Assembly: GCA_030673895.1 (NCBI GenBank)
Contig: JAUTCR010000069.1
Span: 1-54,820, forward strand
Source of the DNA: Verrucomicrobiota bacterium JB023
GTDB taxonomy: Bacteria > Verrucomicrobiota > Verrucomicrobiia > Verrucomicrobiales > Akkermansiaceae
DNA length: 54,820 bases
Reading direction: 5' to 3'
The stretch's first letter is position 1. Each line of letters begins with the position of its first letter. This document shows, one piece after another, positions 16,891 to 26,651 of the stretch. The notes under the pieces are model-generated. The model was given only the letters and a program-made list of their open reading frames with translations. It was not told where the DNA came from and searched no databases. The position numbers and the translations under genes were made by a program.

Positions 16891-18120
16891 ATGAACCACC
16901 TGCTCGCACTCATCTTTCTCCTCCCTCTGCAAGCTCAGGACTCCCCCCCGCCTCTTCCCGACGCTGAACAAGGCTACGAGCAAGTGGAACGCTTCATCCA
17001 GGTTCTGGAGGAAGTGCGCGCCCATCACCCGGATGCTGAGAAGCTGAGCTACGAGCGACTCGTCAATCACGCCCTCGAGGGCATGCTCGGTTCGCTCGAT
17101 CCGTTTTCCTCCTTCTACCATCCCGAGACGGCGCCCTATCTCGATCCAAATGCTCCCGCCGACGAGCAATTCCTCTTACCCGGTCTAGGCATCTCGCTGG
17201 GTCAGCGGGAGAACGAGTTTTACCTCTCAAGTGTTCGCGAGCACTCACCAGCAGCCGAGGCGGGGCTCCGCCGTGATGATATCCTGCTCAAAGTCAACGC
17301 AGAAGAGCTCTCGGGATTCGATCTTCCGGCCACCGTGCGAGCGCTCTCCGGGCCTGCTGGCCAGACGGTCAAATTGCAGCTGTATCGTCCCCTCTCTCGA
17401 GAAACGCTTGAGGTCTCGCTTCTCCGCTCAGTCATCAAGCAGGAGCCTCTGCCCGACCATTACCTTCTCGAAGAAAGCGGGGACCATCGCATCGGCTATG
17501 TGCGGTTGACCGAGTTCACCGCCACCGCTCCCGCCGAACTGGAGGCTGCACTTGATGAGCTGGAGGATCAGGGCATGCGGAGCCTCATCCTCGATCTCCG
17601 CGGTAATCCCGGCGGTTTGCTCGACGCTTCGGTCAAGATTCTTGGGCTCTTTCTACCTCCCGGGAAGGAAGTGGTCACCATTCGGGGCCGCTCCCCTCGG
17701 GCAAACCATCCCGCCTTGAGCACGCCCGACCGACAGCGGGTCAAGCGCGATTACCCTCTCGTGGTTCTCCTCGATCGGCAGAGTGCATCCGCCTCCGAGC
17801 TCACTGCTGCCGCGCTTCGCGACCTCGAGCGAGCCACCATCGTGGGAGAAACTTCATTCGGCAAAGGCTCCGTCCAGAGCATCAATCCACAGCCCGGCGG
17901 CACAGCCATCCGCCTCACCTACGCAACCTATCACACCCCGAGCGGCAAGACGCCTCATCTGGTCGGAGTGACCCCGGACATCGAGGTTCCTTGGAGTGAT
18001 GATGATCGGGCCAAGTTCGAGCTATTCAAGAACCGGCGCGATGCCACCGCCGAACAAGCGGCCTCACTCGAGACCTGGACCGATCCCATCCTTGAAGCAG
18101 CAATGAAGGAGCTGCAGTAG
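16891..18120 (+). CDS. S41 family C-terminal processing peptidase (CtpA-like)
   Basis: 409 aa with an N-terminal signal peptide (MNHLLALIFLLPLQAQ) and hence periplasmic. A PDZ domain (about 95-170) precedes the protease core. In RQSASASELTAAALRD the nucleophile is Ser300, and the general-base Lys325 lies in TSFGKGSVQ, the same 25-residue spacing as in E. coli Tsp. Such proteases trim or degrade envelope proteins, recognising their C-termini. The gene is divergent from prmA. Confidence 0.93.
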   Translation: MNHLLALIFLLPLQAQDSPPPLPDAEQGYEQVERFIQVLEEVRAHHPDAEKLSYERLVNHALEGMLGSLDPFSSFYHPETAPYLDPNAPADEQFLLPGLGISLGQRENEFYLSSVREHSPAAEAGLRRDDILLKVNAEELSGFDLPATVRALSGPAGQTVKLQLYRPLSRETLEVSLLRSVIKQEPLPDHYLLEESGDHRIGYVRLTEFTATAPAELEAALDELEDQGMRSLILDLRGNPGGLLDASVKILGLFLPPGKEVVTIRGRSPRANHPALSTPDRQRVKRDYPLVVLLDRQSASASELTAAALRDLERATIVGETSFGKGSVQSINPQPGGTAIRLTYATYHTPSGKTPHLVGVTPDIEVPWSDDDRAKFELFKNRRDATAEQAASLETWTDPILEAAMKELQ

Positions 18121-18190
18121 CACAGAGCAGTTCTCTTGAACAATTTTCTTGCGAACAGCTCTCTCTGGTGACCATCGTGGGTCTTCTACG

Positions 18191-19543
18191 GTGAATTCCC
18201 CCTATCAGCACCTTCTTGAGAGTCTGCGTTCCTCCCGCCTCCGGGAGGATGCCCTCGAACTCCCGTCGGAGATTGAGCTGCAATCGCTGTTCTTCGCCGG
18301 CCATTTCGGCCGTGACTTCATCGGAGCTGATAACGAAAGCATTCGCATTATCCAGTTCGGAGAATGGAATCACGGACCCGGACCAGACTTTCTGCACGGC
18401 GCAATCGAGGTGAACGGCAAGCTGCGCAAAGGACCTATCGAGCTCGATATCCGGCCATTGGATTGGGAAGCGCACGGTCATGCGACCAATCCCGCCTTTG
18501 ACGAGGTCATCCTCCATCTCACCATCGAACCCGCCTCCCGCACCCACTTTACCAGAAATTCCCGCCACCAGCAGATCCTCCACGCCCCCATCCCGCGTCA
18601 GCGAATCATCGATGCCCTGCCTGCTCCGCCCGCACAAGCCCCGGTGACCCTCGGCCGCTGCTCGGTCCCCCTTGCCGATCTGCCTGTCTCCCGCATTGCC
18701 GACCTCTTGAAGCAAGCCGCACTTCATCGTGCCACCCGCAAGGCTAATCACTTCCGTCGCATCGCGGACAGTCATGGCTACGCGCAGGCGCTGTGGCAAA
18801 CACTCGCCACGGCTCTAGGTTACCACCAGAACCGGCTGGCCATGACCCTCCTGGCACAGCGGGCTCCCCTTTCGCAATTGCGTAATCTGGCTCCTCTTGA
18901 GCGCAGCTCGCTACTCTTCGGGCTAGGAGGCTTCTTGACCGCTGACTTGCCCGATTCCGCTCCGCCAGAATCGCGGCTCTGGCTAGCCGATCTCTGGTCG
19001 GCGTGGTGGAAACACCGTCCCCATCCCGATCCACGCCCCATTCCCTGGCAACTTGCTGGCGTGCGCCCGACCAATCACCCGCAGCGCCGGACTGCAGCGC
19101 TGGCCTCCACTTTGGAGCATTGGCCATCGCTCGAGAAAGCGTCCCGGCAATCACTCGCCGATTTTGAAGCTCGCTTGACCGGGCTATCCGACCCGTTTTG
19201 GAACGAGCATTATACCCTGACCGCGCCTCGAACGGCTCGGAAGCTATCACTGATTGGTAAGCAGCGGGCCCGCGACTTCTTGATCAATACCCTTCATCCT
19301 CTGGCTCTTCAGGAAAACCCGGAGAGCCACTGGCCCCTATTTGCCAAAATTGCGGGAGGCCCGCCCTCCGACCGGGTGAAGAGAGCGGCCTACCGCCTCT
19401 TTGGCAACCGTCCCGACCAAGCCTCTTTTCTCCGCAAAGCTTGGCAACAGCAGGCTTTGCTACAAATTTACCAAGACTTTTGCCTCGTCGATCACAGTGA
19501 TTGCCAGAGGTGTCAATTTCCCGAACAACTGCAGACTTGGTAG
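18191..19543 (+). CDS. DUF2851 family protein
   Basis: About 450 aa from the GTG at 18191; a TTG at 18149 would add 14 residues. It matches the DUF2851 pattern: YQHLLESL at the N-terminus, LQSLFFAGHFGRDF, WNHGPGPDFLHGAIEVNG, IELDIRPLDWEAHGH, and a C-terminal cysteine cluster (CLVDHSDCQRCQFPE). The four acidic/His residues in the N-terminal third suggest a nuclease-like or metal-binding core, but the function of the family is not established. The gene immediately precedes dprA and ends 24 nt before its start. Confidence 0.8.
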   Translation: MNSPYQHLLESLRSSRLREDALELPSEIELQSLFFAGHFGRDFIGADNESIRIIQFGEWNHGPGPDFLHGAIEVNGKLRKGPIELDIRPLDWEAHGHATNPAFDEVILHLTIEPASRTHFTRNSRHQQILHAPIPRQRIIDALPAPPAQAPVTLGRCSVPLADLPVSRIADLLKQAALHRATRKANHFRRIADSHGYAQALWQTLATALGYHQNRLAMTLLAQRAPLSQLRNLAPLERSSLLFGLGGFLTADLPDSAPPESRLWLADLWSAWWKHRPHPDPRPIPWQLAGVRPTNHPQRRTAALASTLEHWPSLEKASRQSLADFEARLTGLSDPFWNEHYTLTAPRTARKLSLIGKQRARDFLINTLHPLALQENPESHWPLFAKIAGGPPSDRVKRAAYRLFGNRPDQASFLRKAWQQQALLQIYQDFCLVDHSDCQRCQFPEQLQTW

Positions 19544-19566
19544 TCTTCCCTTCCCCTCTTCCCGCT

Positions 19567-20685
19567 ATGCAGGCTCTTCTCACCCTCAATGCCCTCCCTA
19601 AGGTCGGTCCCATCCGCATCAGACGCTTGATACAGCAGTTTGGCTCACCGGAAGCGGTCTTAAAGCAGTCGACGACCGCTCTCTTGTCCGTCCATGGGGT
19701 CGGGCCTGAAATCGCGGAGATCATCCGTAGCCATGGTTCCATCTTCGACCCTGACAAGGAGTTGGCCGCCTGTGAACAACTTGGCATCACCCTCCTGACA
19801 CCGGAGAGCGAACTCTGGCCGCGGGGCCTGGATGAAGTGGATGGAGGCCCCGTCCTTCTCTACGTTAAGGGCGAGCTCAGCCCGGCTGACCGTCACGCGG
19901 TCGGCATCGTAGGCTCCCGGCGCTGCTCTCATTATGGCCGCGAGGTCACCCGCCTTTTTGGCTCCCGCCTCGCCCGCTCCGGCTACACCATCCTCTCCGG
20001 CCTCGCCCTGGGCATCGACACGATTGCCCATGAAGCAGCACTCGAAACCGGCGGACGAACGATCGCCATCCTCGGCTCGGGATTGACCCGGCTCTACCCC
20101 CGCGAGAACAAGCCGCTCGCGCAAGCCATCGCTGACGGCCAAGGTGCGGTCATCAGTGAGTTCCCGCTTGGTAGTCCTCCGGACAAACAGTCCTTCCCGC
20201 AGCGGAACCGGATCGTCGCCAGCTGGTCGAAGGCTCTGGTGGTCACCGAATGCTCGCGCCGCTCAGGCTCCTTGATCACCGCCGGTTATGCCAATGATGC
20301 CGGCCGGTCCGTCTTCGCCGTCCCCGGCCCCATTGACCGTCCCAGTTCCGAAGGCTGTCATGATCTCATCCGGGACGGCGCGATCCTCGCCTATCATCCC
20401 GACCAAGTGGCCGACGATTTGAGGAGCCTGCCCATGCATAGCCGGGCACGGGCCGAGCCCGCCAAACAGCAGGAACTCCTTCCTCTTCCGACCCTAACGC
20501 CGGAGGAAGAGCTGGTCTTCTCACACCTCGACACCCGCGAGCGCTCGATTGATGAACTCACCGCCGCAGCTGGTTTGCCTGTGTATCAAGTCTCGACCAT
20601 CCTGCTGGGCCTCGAGATGAAGGGTGCTGCCCGACAAATCGCTGGTCAGCGCTATGTCCGTAATGGCATCATTGGGCACAGTTGA
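19567..20685 (+). CDS. dprA: DNA-processing protein DprA
   Basis: 372 aa from the ATG at 19567. An N-terminal helix-hairpin-helix region (LPKVGPIRIRRLIQQFG, VHGVGPEIAEII) leads into the Rossmann-type DprA core: GIVGSRRCSHYGREV, SGLALGIDTIAHEAAL, ILGSGLTRLYPREN, FPQRNRIVASWS, TECSRRSGSLITAGYAND. A C-terminal winged helix follows. DprA loads RecA onto incoming single-stranded DNA during natural transformation. Its stop overlaps the TTG start of the next small gene. Confidence 0.95.
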   Translation: MQALLTLNALPKVGPIRIRRLIQQFGSPEAVLKQSTTALLSVHGVGPEIAEIIRSHGSIFDPDKELAACEQLGITLLTPESELWPRGLDEVDGGPVLLYVKGELSPADRHAVGIVGSRRCSHYGREVTRLFGSRLARSGYTILSGLALGIDTIAHEAALETGGRTIAILGSGLTRLYPRENKPLAQAIADGQGAVISEFPLGSPPDKQSFPQRNRIVASWSKALVVTECSRRSGSLITAGYANDAGRSVFAVPGPIDRPSSEGCHDLIRDGAILAYHPDQVADDLRSLPMHSRARAEPAKQQELLPLPTLTPEEELVFSHLDTRERSIDELTAAAGLPVYQVSTILLGLEMKGAARQIAGQRYVRNGIIGHS

Positions 20686-20897
20686 AAGAGAATCCCCAGT
20701 TTCAAGTCACCTTCCCCTGCCCCGGCTGCCGAGCCAGTCTCACCCTCACAATGCCGGATGCCAAGGGGCCCTGTCCCCATTGTCATCAAGAGATTGAGGC
20801 CATCTTCTCAGTGCGGCTGGCGTCCCAGCGTGATGAGGAGCGCCCCTTCCGGAGACGCTTCGAAAGCCGCCGCTTTCGTCCCGCATCGACCCGTTAG
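20682..20897 (+). CDS. Small zinc-ribbon protein
   Basis: 71 aa starting at TTG, overlapping the dprA stop (TTGA). Two CxxC pairs (CPGC and CPHC, about 17 residues apart) form a zinc ribbon of the kind found at the start of many verrucomicrobial and planctomycete proteins. The rest is Arg-rich (RPFRRRFESRRFRP). The function is unknown. The overlap and the cysteine pattern support a real gene, although the start codon is weak. Confidence 0.6.
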   Translation: MKENPQFQVTFPCPGCRASLTLTMPDAKGPCPHCHQEIEAIFSVRLASQRDEERPFRRRFESRRFRPASTR

Positions 20898-20987
20898 GTC
20901 CGGGCCCCTCCACGGTTCCACAGAGCCGGATTGTCGTCAAAAATCCTTGGCAAAATCCGCCATCCATCGGTAAGTCGCCGCCGAACG

Positions 20988-23573
20988 ATGGCCAAAACCC
21001 TGATTATTGCAGAAAAACCTTCTGTGGCGACCGACCTCTCTCGCGTGCTCGCCAAAGCCCCCGGTTTCTCGAAATTTGAGAAGAAGGGAACTGGTCGGCA
21101 GAGCTATTTTGAAAACGAGAACGCCATCATCACCTCGGCCGTGGGACACCTCGTGGAGCTGAAGATGCCGGTCGGTCCAAATGGGAAGGGACTTCCTTGG
21201 AAGTTTGACGTTTTGCCCGCCATTCCACAACGCTTTGAACTGCAGGCCTCTGAAAAAACGGAGGCCCAGCTGAAGATGGTGCTTAAGCTCGCCCGCCGCA
21301 AGGATGTGGATTTGATCGTCAATGCCTGTGATGCCGGCCGCGAGGGTGAACTGATCTTCCGCTACATCATCGAATTCGGAAACCTTGCGAAGCCGACCAA
21401 GCGGCTCTGGATGCAATCCATGACGCCCAATGCCATTCTCGATGCCTGGAGCAAGCTCCGCCCCGAGGAGGACATGAAGCCGCTCACCGACGCAGCCAAA
21501 TGCCGAAGTGAATCCGACTGGCTCATCGGACTCAATGCCACCCGCTCCCTCACCGCCTTCCGCTCGCGCCACGGCGGCTTCAACATTACCGCCGCTGGCC
21601 GCGTGCAGACACCGACGCTGGCCATCCTCAACAAGCGGGAACGGGAGATTCGCGACTTCAACCCCACTGACTTCTGGGAAGTGGAAGCCGACTTCGAGGT
21701 CGCTGCCGGCTCCTATCCCGCCAAGTGGTTCAATCCGACCTACGACAAGTCCACAAACACCAATCCCAATCTGACGGATAATCACCTGCGAGATACCCGT
21801 CTCTGGAAGGAAGAAGACGCCAAGGCCGTCATTGAGCGCTGCACCGGCAAAACCGGAACGGTGACCGAAGAAACCAAGCCGCAGACCCAGTCCGCGCCCC
21901 TGCTCTACGACCTGACCTCCCTGCAGCGGGAAGCTCCATTCTCGGCCAAGCAAACGCTGCAGATTGCGCAGGCTCTCTACGAAAAGCACAAGGTGCTCAC
22001 CTACCCCAGGACGGACTCCCGCTATCTGCCCGAGGACTACATCGGCACGGTCAAGCAGACCCTGCAATCCGTCTCCAACGAAGGGCTGGTGCTCTCCTCT
22101 TTCGCTAGCGACATCCTGAACAACCGGAATGGCGCCGCCCTGGTGAAATCCAAGCGGGTCTTCAATGACAAGAAAGTCTCCGACCACTTCGCCATCATCC
22201 CGACCGGCAAGATTTCCAAGCTGAATGATGCCGAGCAGAAGGTCTTTGACCTCGTTCTCAAGCGCTTCCTCGCCGTCTTCCACCCACCGGCCGAGTTCAC
22301 CGCCACCAAGCGAATCACCAAGATCGACAGCGGTGAAATCACTGACCACTTCAAAACCGAGGGCCGGATCCTCGTCAAAACCGGCTGGCTCGCTGTTTAC
22401 GGCCGCAAGCCGGGCGTCGCGGGGGACAAGGACGAGCTCTGCGCCGTGACGAATGGCGAGAAAGCCACTCCCGAGCGCCTCGAGGTCATTGCCGATACCA
22501 CCCGCCCCCCGGCCCGCTACACGGAAGCCACTCTTCTCTCTGCCATGGAGTCCGCAGGGAAACTGGTCGATGACGAAGAACTTGCCGAAGCGATGTCCGA
22601 GCGAGGTCTCGGCACTCCGGCCACCCGCGCGGCCATCATCGAGGGCCTCATCTATCAAAAGTATCTCGCCCGCGAAGGTCGCGAGCTCATCGTGACTGGT
22701 AAAGGGCAGCGCCTCATCGAGCTGCTTGAGAGCATGCAGATTGATGGTCTTGCCTCACCCACCATGACCGGCGAATGGGAGTACAAGCTCCGGCAGATGG
22801 AGCAAGGCAAGCTCCAGCGAAAAGAGTTCATGGGAGACATCATCTCCTACACCGAGGACATCGTGGGACGGGCCAAGGAGCACATGCGCACCATGGTCTC
22901 CCGCACCTTCCCCGATCTTGAGGTCACCTGCCCGAATTGTGGCGCACCCTCTCTCAAGGTGACTGACGGCACCTTCGAATGCCGCGAACCTGAGTGTAAA
23001 TTCAAGATCTCCCGCTACATCGCGGGACGCGAGTTGAGCTACGAGGAGGCCAAACAGCTCTTCACCACCAAATTCCTTGAGGAGCGGGACGGCTTCCTCT
23101 CTCGCTTCAATAAGCCCTTCTCCGCAGCTCTCAAGCTGGAGCAATCGGTCTCCAAGACCGGCAAACTCGGCAAATGGAAGACCGACTTTGTCTTCGAAGG
23201 CGACGAGGAGGTCGATCCCGAGGACCTGAAAGATGAACAGATCATCGGCACCTTCGAGCGAGATGGCGAGGAGCACAAAATCTACGAGACGGACAAAACC
23301 TACTTCGTCCCCAGTATGAAGACGAAGAAGAACCCCGACGGGGTCAAGCTCTCCAAACGGCTTCTCTCGCACGAGCTGACCGCGGCGGAAGCTGTGGCAA
23401 TCCTCAAGGGAGGCAAAACGCCCAAGATCGACGACTTCGTCTCCAATCGGACGAAGCGCAAATTCTCGGCATTCCTTCTCTACGATTTCGATCAAGAGCG
23501 TCCGACCTTTGAATTCCCGCCTCGCAAAAGTGCAAAGAAAGCGGCGAAGAAAGCAGCCAAGAAGGCCGACTAA
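20988..23573 (+). CDS. topB: DNA topoisomerase III (type IA) with Lys/Ala-rich tail
   Basis: 861 aa from the ATG at 20988 ([14 protein letters not shown]). A Toprim domain (ending near [11 protein letters not shown]) and the type IA core are followed by the active-site tyrosine in [26 protein letters not shown] and a zinc-finger region (CPNCGAP ... CREPEC) come next. The C-terminal half has extra repeat-like domains. The last 15 residues ([15 protein letters not shown]) are histone-H1-like. The enzyme relaxes and decatenates DNA. A terminator follows. Confidence 0.93.
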   Translation: MAKTLIIAEKPSVATDLSRVLAKAPGFSKFEKKGTGRQSYFENENAIITSAVGHLVELKMPVGPNGKGLPWKFDVLPAIPQRFELQASEKTEAQLKMVLKLARRKDVDLIVNACDAGREGELIFRYIIEFGNLAKPTKRLWMQSMTPNAILDAWSKLRPEEDMKPLTDAAKCRSESDWLIGLNATRSLTAFRSRHGGFNITAAGRVQTPTLAILNKREREIRDFNPTDFWEVEADFEVAAGSYPAKWFNPTYDKSTNTNPNLTDNHLRDTRLWKEEDAKAVIERCTGKTGTVTEETKPQTQSAPLLYDLTSLQREAPFSAKQTLQIAQALYEKHKVLTYPRTDSRYLPEDYIGTVKQTLQSVSNEGLVLSSFASDILNNRNGAALVKSKRVFNDKKVSDHFAIIPTGKISKLNDAEQKVFDLVLKRFLAVFHPPAEFTATKRITKIDSGEITDHFKTEGRILVKTGWLAVYGRKPGVAGDKDELCAVTNGEKATPERLEVIADTTRPPARYTEATLLSAMESAGKLVDDEELAEAMSERGLGTPATRAAIIEGLIYQKYLAREGRELIVTGKGQRLIELLESMQIDGLASPTMTGEWEYKLRQMEQGKLQRKEFMGDIISYTEDIVGRAKEHMRTMVSRTFPDLEVTCPNCGAPSLKVTDGTFECREPECKFKISRYIAGRELSYEEAKQLFTTKFLEERDGFLSRFNKPFSAALKLEQSVSKTGKLGKWKTDFVFEGDEEVDPEDLKDEQIIGTFERDGEEHKIYETDKTYFVPSMKTKKNPDGVKLSKRLLSHELTAAEAVAILKGGKTPKIDDFVSNRTKRKFSAFLLYDFDQERPTFEFPPRKSAKKAAKKAAKKAD

Positions 23574-23606
23574 ACCCGCCTCCGAGGGCAGGAGAGCTTT
23601 CTTTCT

Positions 23607-23636
23607 CCCCGGAAAGGAAGCCGCGCTCCGGGGTTT
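23607..23636 (+). terminator. Rho-independent terminator after topB
   Basis: CCCCGGA pairs with TCCGGGG around a 14-nt loop, followed by TTTT, about 35 nt after the stop. Confidence 0.65.
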
Positions 23637-23668
23637 TCAAGCTTCAGCCATTCCGGCAGGCTTTCACC

Positions 23669-24952
23669 GTGGCCAACGCATTTTATAACGCTTTCGATTG
23701 CGAGCGCTTGGACGGCACGATGCCGCGCGAGGACTATCGCAGCGCATTCCAGATCGACCGGGATCGCGTGCTACATACCCCCGCCTTCCGCTCCCTCCAG
23801 AGCAAGACACAGGTCTTCTGGAGCGGAGAATATGACTTCTATCGAACGCGTCTGACCCATTCTCTGGAAGTCGCTCAGATCGGGCGCGGCATTTGTGATT
23901 GGCTGAAGGCCTCTAGTGATGACCTTCATGATGGCTTCCATATCGATGCCGACCTCGTCGAGGCGGCCTGTCTCTCCCATGACTTGGGGCACCCCCCCTT
24001 CGGTCATGCTGGCGAGCGCTCGCTCAACCATTTCATGAGAAATCATGGGGGCTTCGAAGGCAATGCGCAGACGCTACGGCTCCTGACGAATCGCATTTTC
24101 TCCGAGCGACGCTCAGGGATGAACCCTAGCCGGGCTTTTCTCGATTCCGTCCTGAAGTATAAGACTCTTTGGTCCGAGCTGCGAGAGGGAGACCAGACGC
24201 CCGAGCATCATTTTCTTTATGATGATCAATCTCATCATCTTGATTTCGCTCTAGGTGGAGCCGATTTTCCGGCCGAACTAACTCCCGGCGAAGTCAGGGA
24301 TAGCTTCAAGTCCATCGAATGCCAGATCATGGACTGGGCGGATGATACCGCGTATTCGCTCAATGACTTGGCGGATTCGGTACGCGCGGGTTTTCTCACC
24401 GAAGAAAAAATCCGTCTTTGGGCTGAGAAAGAAGGCGTTGAGAGCACCGACGACAGCCCCTTGGGTGAACTTTTGAAGGCCCTGCGCAAAGGGCGGGTGG
24501 ACTCCTTCGCCGGGCGTCATATCGGAGACTATATTCGTGCGACCCAGCTGGCCACTGACAGCAACTTCCTCTCGGCACAGAGTAACCGCTATCGCTTCCG
24601 CTTGCAGATTGATGCCGACGTCCGGGCTCGCAGCCGGGTTTATAAAAAGTTGGCCTTCGAACTCGTTTTCCTCTCCCCCGCCCTCAAGCAATTGGAGCAC
24701 AAAGGCAGCTATCTCCTGCGGCAGCTCTGGAATCTCTTGGAGACCCGCTATGTGCAAGGAGAGCCAATCGACGGGCAGCTCTTCACGCTAATTCCCGAAG
24801 CCGACGAGCAGGAAATCGCCGGGGCGGACACCCCGACGCAGAGGGCCCGCCTCGTTTGTGACATCCTCGCAGCAATGACCGATTCCTCCGCTTCACGGAT
24901 GAGCCGGCGGCTCTTTGAACCTGGGTATGGCTCGATTGCCGACCTTGTTTAA
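23669..24952 (+). CDS. dgt: Deoxyguanosinetriphosphate triphosphohydrolase (dGTPase)
   Basis: 427 aa from a GTG start (no good Shine-Dalgarno). The HD domain is intact: TRLTHSLEVAQIGRGI, SHDLGHPPFGHAGE, WADDTAYSLND. Dgt enzymes hydrolyse dGTP to deoxyguanosine and triphosphate, tuning dNTP pools and sometimes limiting phage. The gene stands between topB and a DAHP synthase, each with its own spacing, so no operon is implied. Confidence 0.93.
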   Translation: MANAFYNAFDCERLDGTMPREDYRSAFQIDRDRVLHTPAFRSLQSKTQVFWSGEYDFYRTRLTHSLEVAQIGRGICDWLKASSDDLHDGFHIDADLVEAACLSHDLGHPPFGHAGERSLNHFMRNHGGFEGNAQTLRLLTNRIFSERRSGMNPSRAFLDSVLKYKTLWSELREGDQTPEHHFLYDDQSHHLDFALGGADFPAELTPGEVRDSFKSIECQIMDWADDTAYSLNDLADSVRAGFLTEEKIRLWAEKEGVESTDDSPLGELLKALRKGRVDSFAGRHIGDYIRATQLATDSNFLSAQSNRYRFRLQIDADVRARSRVYKKLAFELVFLSPALKQLEHKGSYLLRQLWNLLETRYVQGEPIDGQLFTLIPEADEQEIAGADTPTQRARLVCDILAAMTDSSASRMSRRLFEPGYGSIADLV

Positions 24953-24960
24953 GAGGCATT

Positions 24961-24999
24961 CCTGCCTCGGCCAACCGAGGCAGGAGGCAGTCTGCCTCC
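24961..24999. repeat. Double hairpin after dgt
   Basis: A perfect 10-bp stem (CCTGCCTCGG, loop CCAA) at 24961-24984 is followed by a second, overlapping 7-bp stem (GGAGGCA, loop GTC) at 24983-24999. There is no T run. It may slow 3' decay of dgt mRNA or be another mobile palindrome. Confidence 0.6.
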
Positions 25000-25070
25000 G
25001 CGAGATTGCCAAATGTCCCTTTCAGGATTGAAAATCGAACCTTTGGCCTTATGTCTCGCCTCCGCAACCC

Positions 25071-26141
25071 ATGAGCAAACCCCAGACCGACGACCTGCGC
25101 ATCGAGGGCATCAATCCACTAATTTCGCCCGCCGTGCTCAACTACTACCTGCCAATCACGGATGAGGCCGCAAGTCTGGTGGCCAAGAACCGAAAGGAAG
25201 CCGCCGATATCCTGCACGGGCGGGACGACCGGCTCCTCGTTGTCGTCGGCCCCTGCTCGATCCATGATCCGGAAGCCGCCATCGAGTATGGTGAAAAGCT
25301 CAAGCCCCTCATTGAGGCCCACTCCGAGGATCTGCAAATTATCATGCGGGTCTACTTCGAGAAACCCCGCACCACGGTGGGATGGAAGGGGCTCATCAAT
25401 GATCCTCATCTCGACAACTCTTTCGATATCAATCGCGGGCTCCGCATCGCGCGCGAGCTCTTGCTGAATCTAGCCCAGCGTGGCATCCCCGCTGGCACCG
25501 AATTTCTCGACACCATCTCGCCGCAATACATCGCCGACCTTATCGCGTGGGGAGCCATCGGGGCCCGGACCACCGAGTCGCAGGTTCACCGCGAGCTTGC
25601 CAGTGGCCTCTCCATGCCGGTCGGGTTCAAGAACGGAACCGGAGGCTCGGTCCAGCTCGCACTGGATGCCATTGCTTCCTCTTCACGCCCCCACCACTTT
25701 CTCTCGGTCACCAAGCAGGGGGTCTCCGCCATCGTCTCAACAGCGGGCAATGAGGACTGTCACATCATCCTCCGCGGAGGCTCAGGAGGCCCGAATTACG
25801 ACGAAGAGAGCATTGCGGAAGCGATCTACTGCCTCCGGGAGCAGAACTTACCTCCTCACCTGATGGTCGACTGCTCCCACGGCAATTCCCGCAAGGATTA
25901 CCGCAATCAGCCACTCGTCGCCAAGGCCATTGCCCATCAGATCGAGGGAGGCTCGCAATCCGTTGCTGCGGTGATGATCGAATCCAATCTCGTCGAGGGT
26001 AACCAAAAGCTCGGCAGTGGAGACTTGAGCAAATTGACCCGCGGCCAATCCGTAACCGATGCCTGCATCTCGCTGGAAACAACGGAAGAAGTCCTCGAGA
26101 TGCTGGCGAGCGCCGTCAGGAAACGACGCCAGTCAAGTTAA
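25071..26141 (+). CDS. aroG: Class I 3-deoxy-7-phosphoheptulonate (DAHP) synthase
   Basis: 356 aa, the usual length for AroF/G/H. The marks are VVVGPCSIHDP, MRVYFEKPRTTVGWKGLINDPHLD, TEFLDTISPQYIADLIAWGAIGARTTESQVHRE, FKNGTGG, and VDCSHGNS near the end. The enzyme condenses phosphoenolpyruvate and erythrose-4-phosphate in the first step of aromatic amino acid synthesis and is normally feedback-inhibited. The subtype (Phe-, Tyr- or Trp-sensitive) cannot be read from the sequence. It converges with the amber-containing gene, whose full-length frame ends 12 nt away. Confidence 0.93.
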   Translation: MSKPQTDDLRIEGINPLISPAVLNYYLPITDEAASLVAKNRKEAADILHGRDDRLLVVVGPCSIHDPEAAIEYGEKLKPLIEAHSEDLQIIMRVYFEKPRTTVGWKGLINDPHLDNSFDINRGLRIARELLLNLAQRGIPAGTEFLDTISPQYIADLIAWGAIGARTTESQVHRELASGLSMPVGFKNGTGGSVQLALDAIASSSRPHHFLSVTKQGVSAIVSTAGNEDCHIILRGGSGGPNYDEESIAEAIYCLREQNLPPHLMVDCSHGNSRKDYRNQPLVAKAIAHQIEGGSQSVAAVMIESNLVEGNQKLGSGDLSKLTRGQSVTDACISLETTEEVLEMLASAVRKRRQSS

Positions 26142-26153
26142 GCCTCGTGTCCT

Positions 26154-26555
26154 TCACCGGACCTCGACTTCTCCGCGTTTCTCGCTCCAAATTTGGAAGA
26201 TGGTGACGCCGAGGCGCTCGCCCTCGGCGAAAAGGAACCAACCGTTTTCCTCATTCCAATAGAGCATGGTCTCACAAAGCTCCCGAGTTTTCTAACCATC
26301 GACAATCATCGGGCCGAAGTAGACCACCTTCGCGGCATTCTCGAGTTCGATGCCGCCGAGATCTGCTCGACCGGGGAGAATCAAGGCCACGGTATAGTCC
26401 TTGGATAAGCGGTCTTCACTCTCGGAGATCAACCTCACCGCCAGTTCCTTGGAAGGTGATGGGGGCGCGACAACTGGATCGGTGGTGAATTCTTGGGAAA
26501 AGGCTCCTTGTGCCAGGCAGAAGGCGAGAAAGAGAGCGGTAATGAGACGGGACAT
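26154..26555 (-). pseudogene. Small secreted protein gene with an in-frame amber codon
   Basis: The frame starts at an ATG with a signal peptide (MSRLITALFLAFCLAQG, then AFSQEF) and meets TAG at 26292-26294 after 87 residues. The same frame then runs on for 45 more codons to a TGA at 26154, and that part reads as normal protein (ETMLYWNEENGWFLFAEGER and onward). Replacing TAG by TGG (Trp) or CAG (Gln) would give one 132-aa protein. The full frame also fills the gap to the convergent aroG-type gene, leaving 12 nt. It could be a recent nonsense mutation, a sequencing error or real read-through. No family is recognised. The 87-aa product alone is possible. Confidence 0.6.
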
Positions 26556-26588
26556 ACCGGCAGGACGCCTCTCGTGAGCGTTTTATTC

Positions 26589-26616
26589 AAAAAAAATCGC
26601 CCTCCGAAGAGGGCGA
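26589..26616 (-). terminator. Rho-independent terminator for the YciF-like gene
   Basis: The minus strand has an 8-bp stem (TCGCCCTC, tetraloop TTCG) followed by eight T. It lies about 35 nt beyond the stop of the gene at 26652. Confidence 0.9.
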
Positions 26617-26651
26617 CCAACCAGACAGGGTTGTAGAAAAGTTAGAGGAAG

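Noticed and set aside
20937-22658. A 573-codon open frame antisense to topB
   Set aside because: It mirrors the topB coding frame in high-G+C DNA, has no recognisable domain and is Gly/Val/Asp-heavy. The sense strand has a full topoisomerase.
24278-24757. Antisense frame of 159 codons inside dgt
   Set aside because: No motif; the dGTPase frame on the other strand is complete.
26292-26294. TAG as a pyrrolysine codon
   Set aside because: No PylT or PylS is in the window, and the surrounding protein is not a methyltransferase. A nonsense change is simpler.
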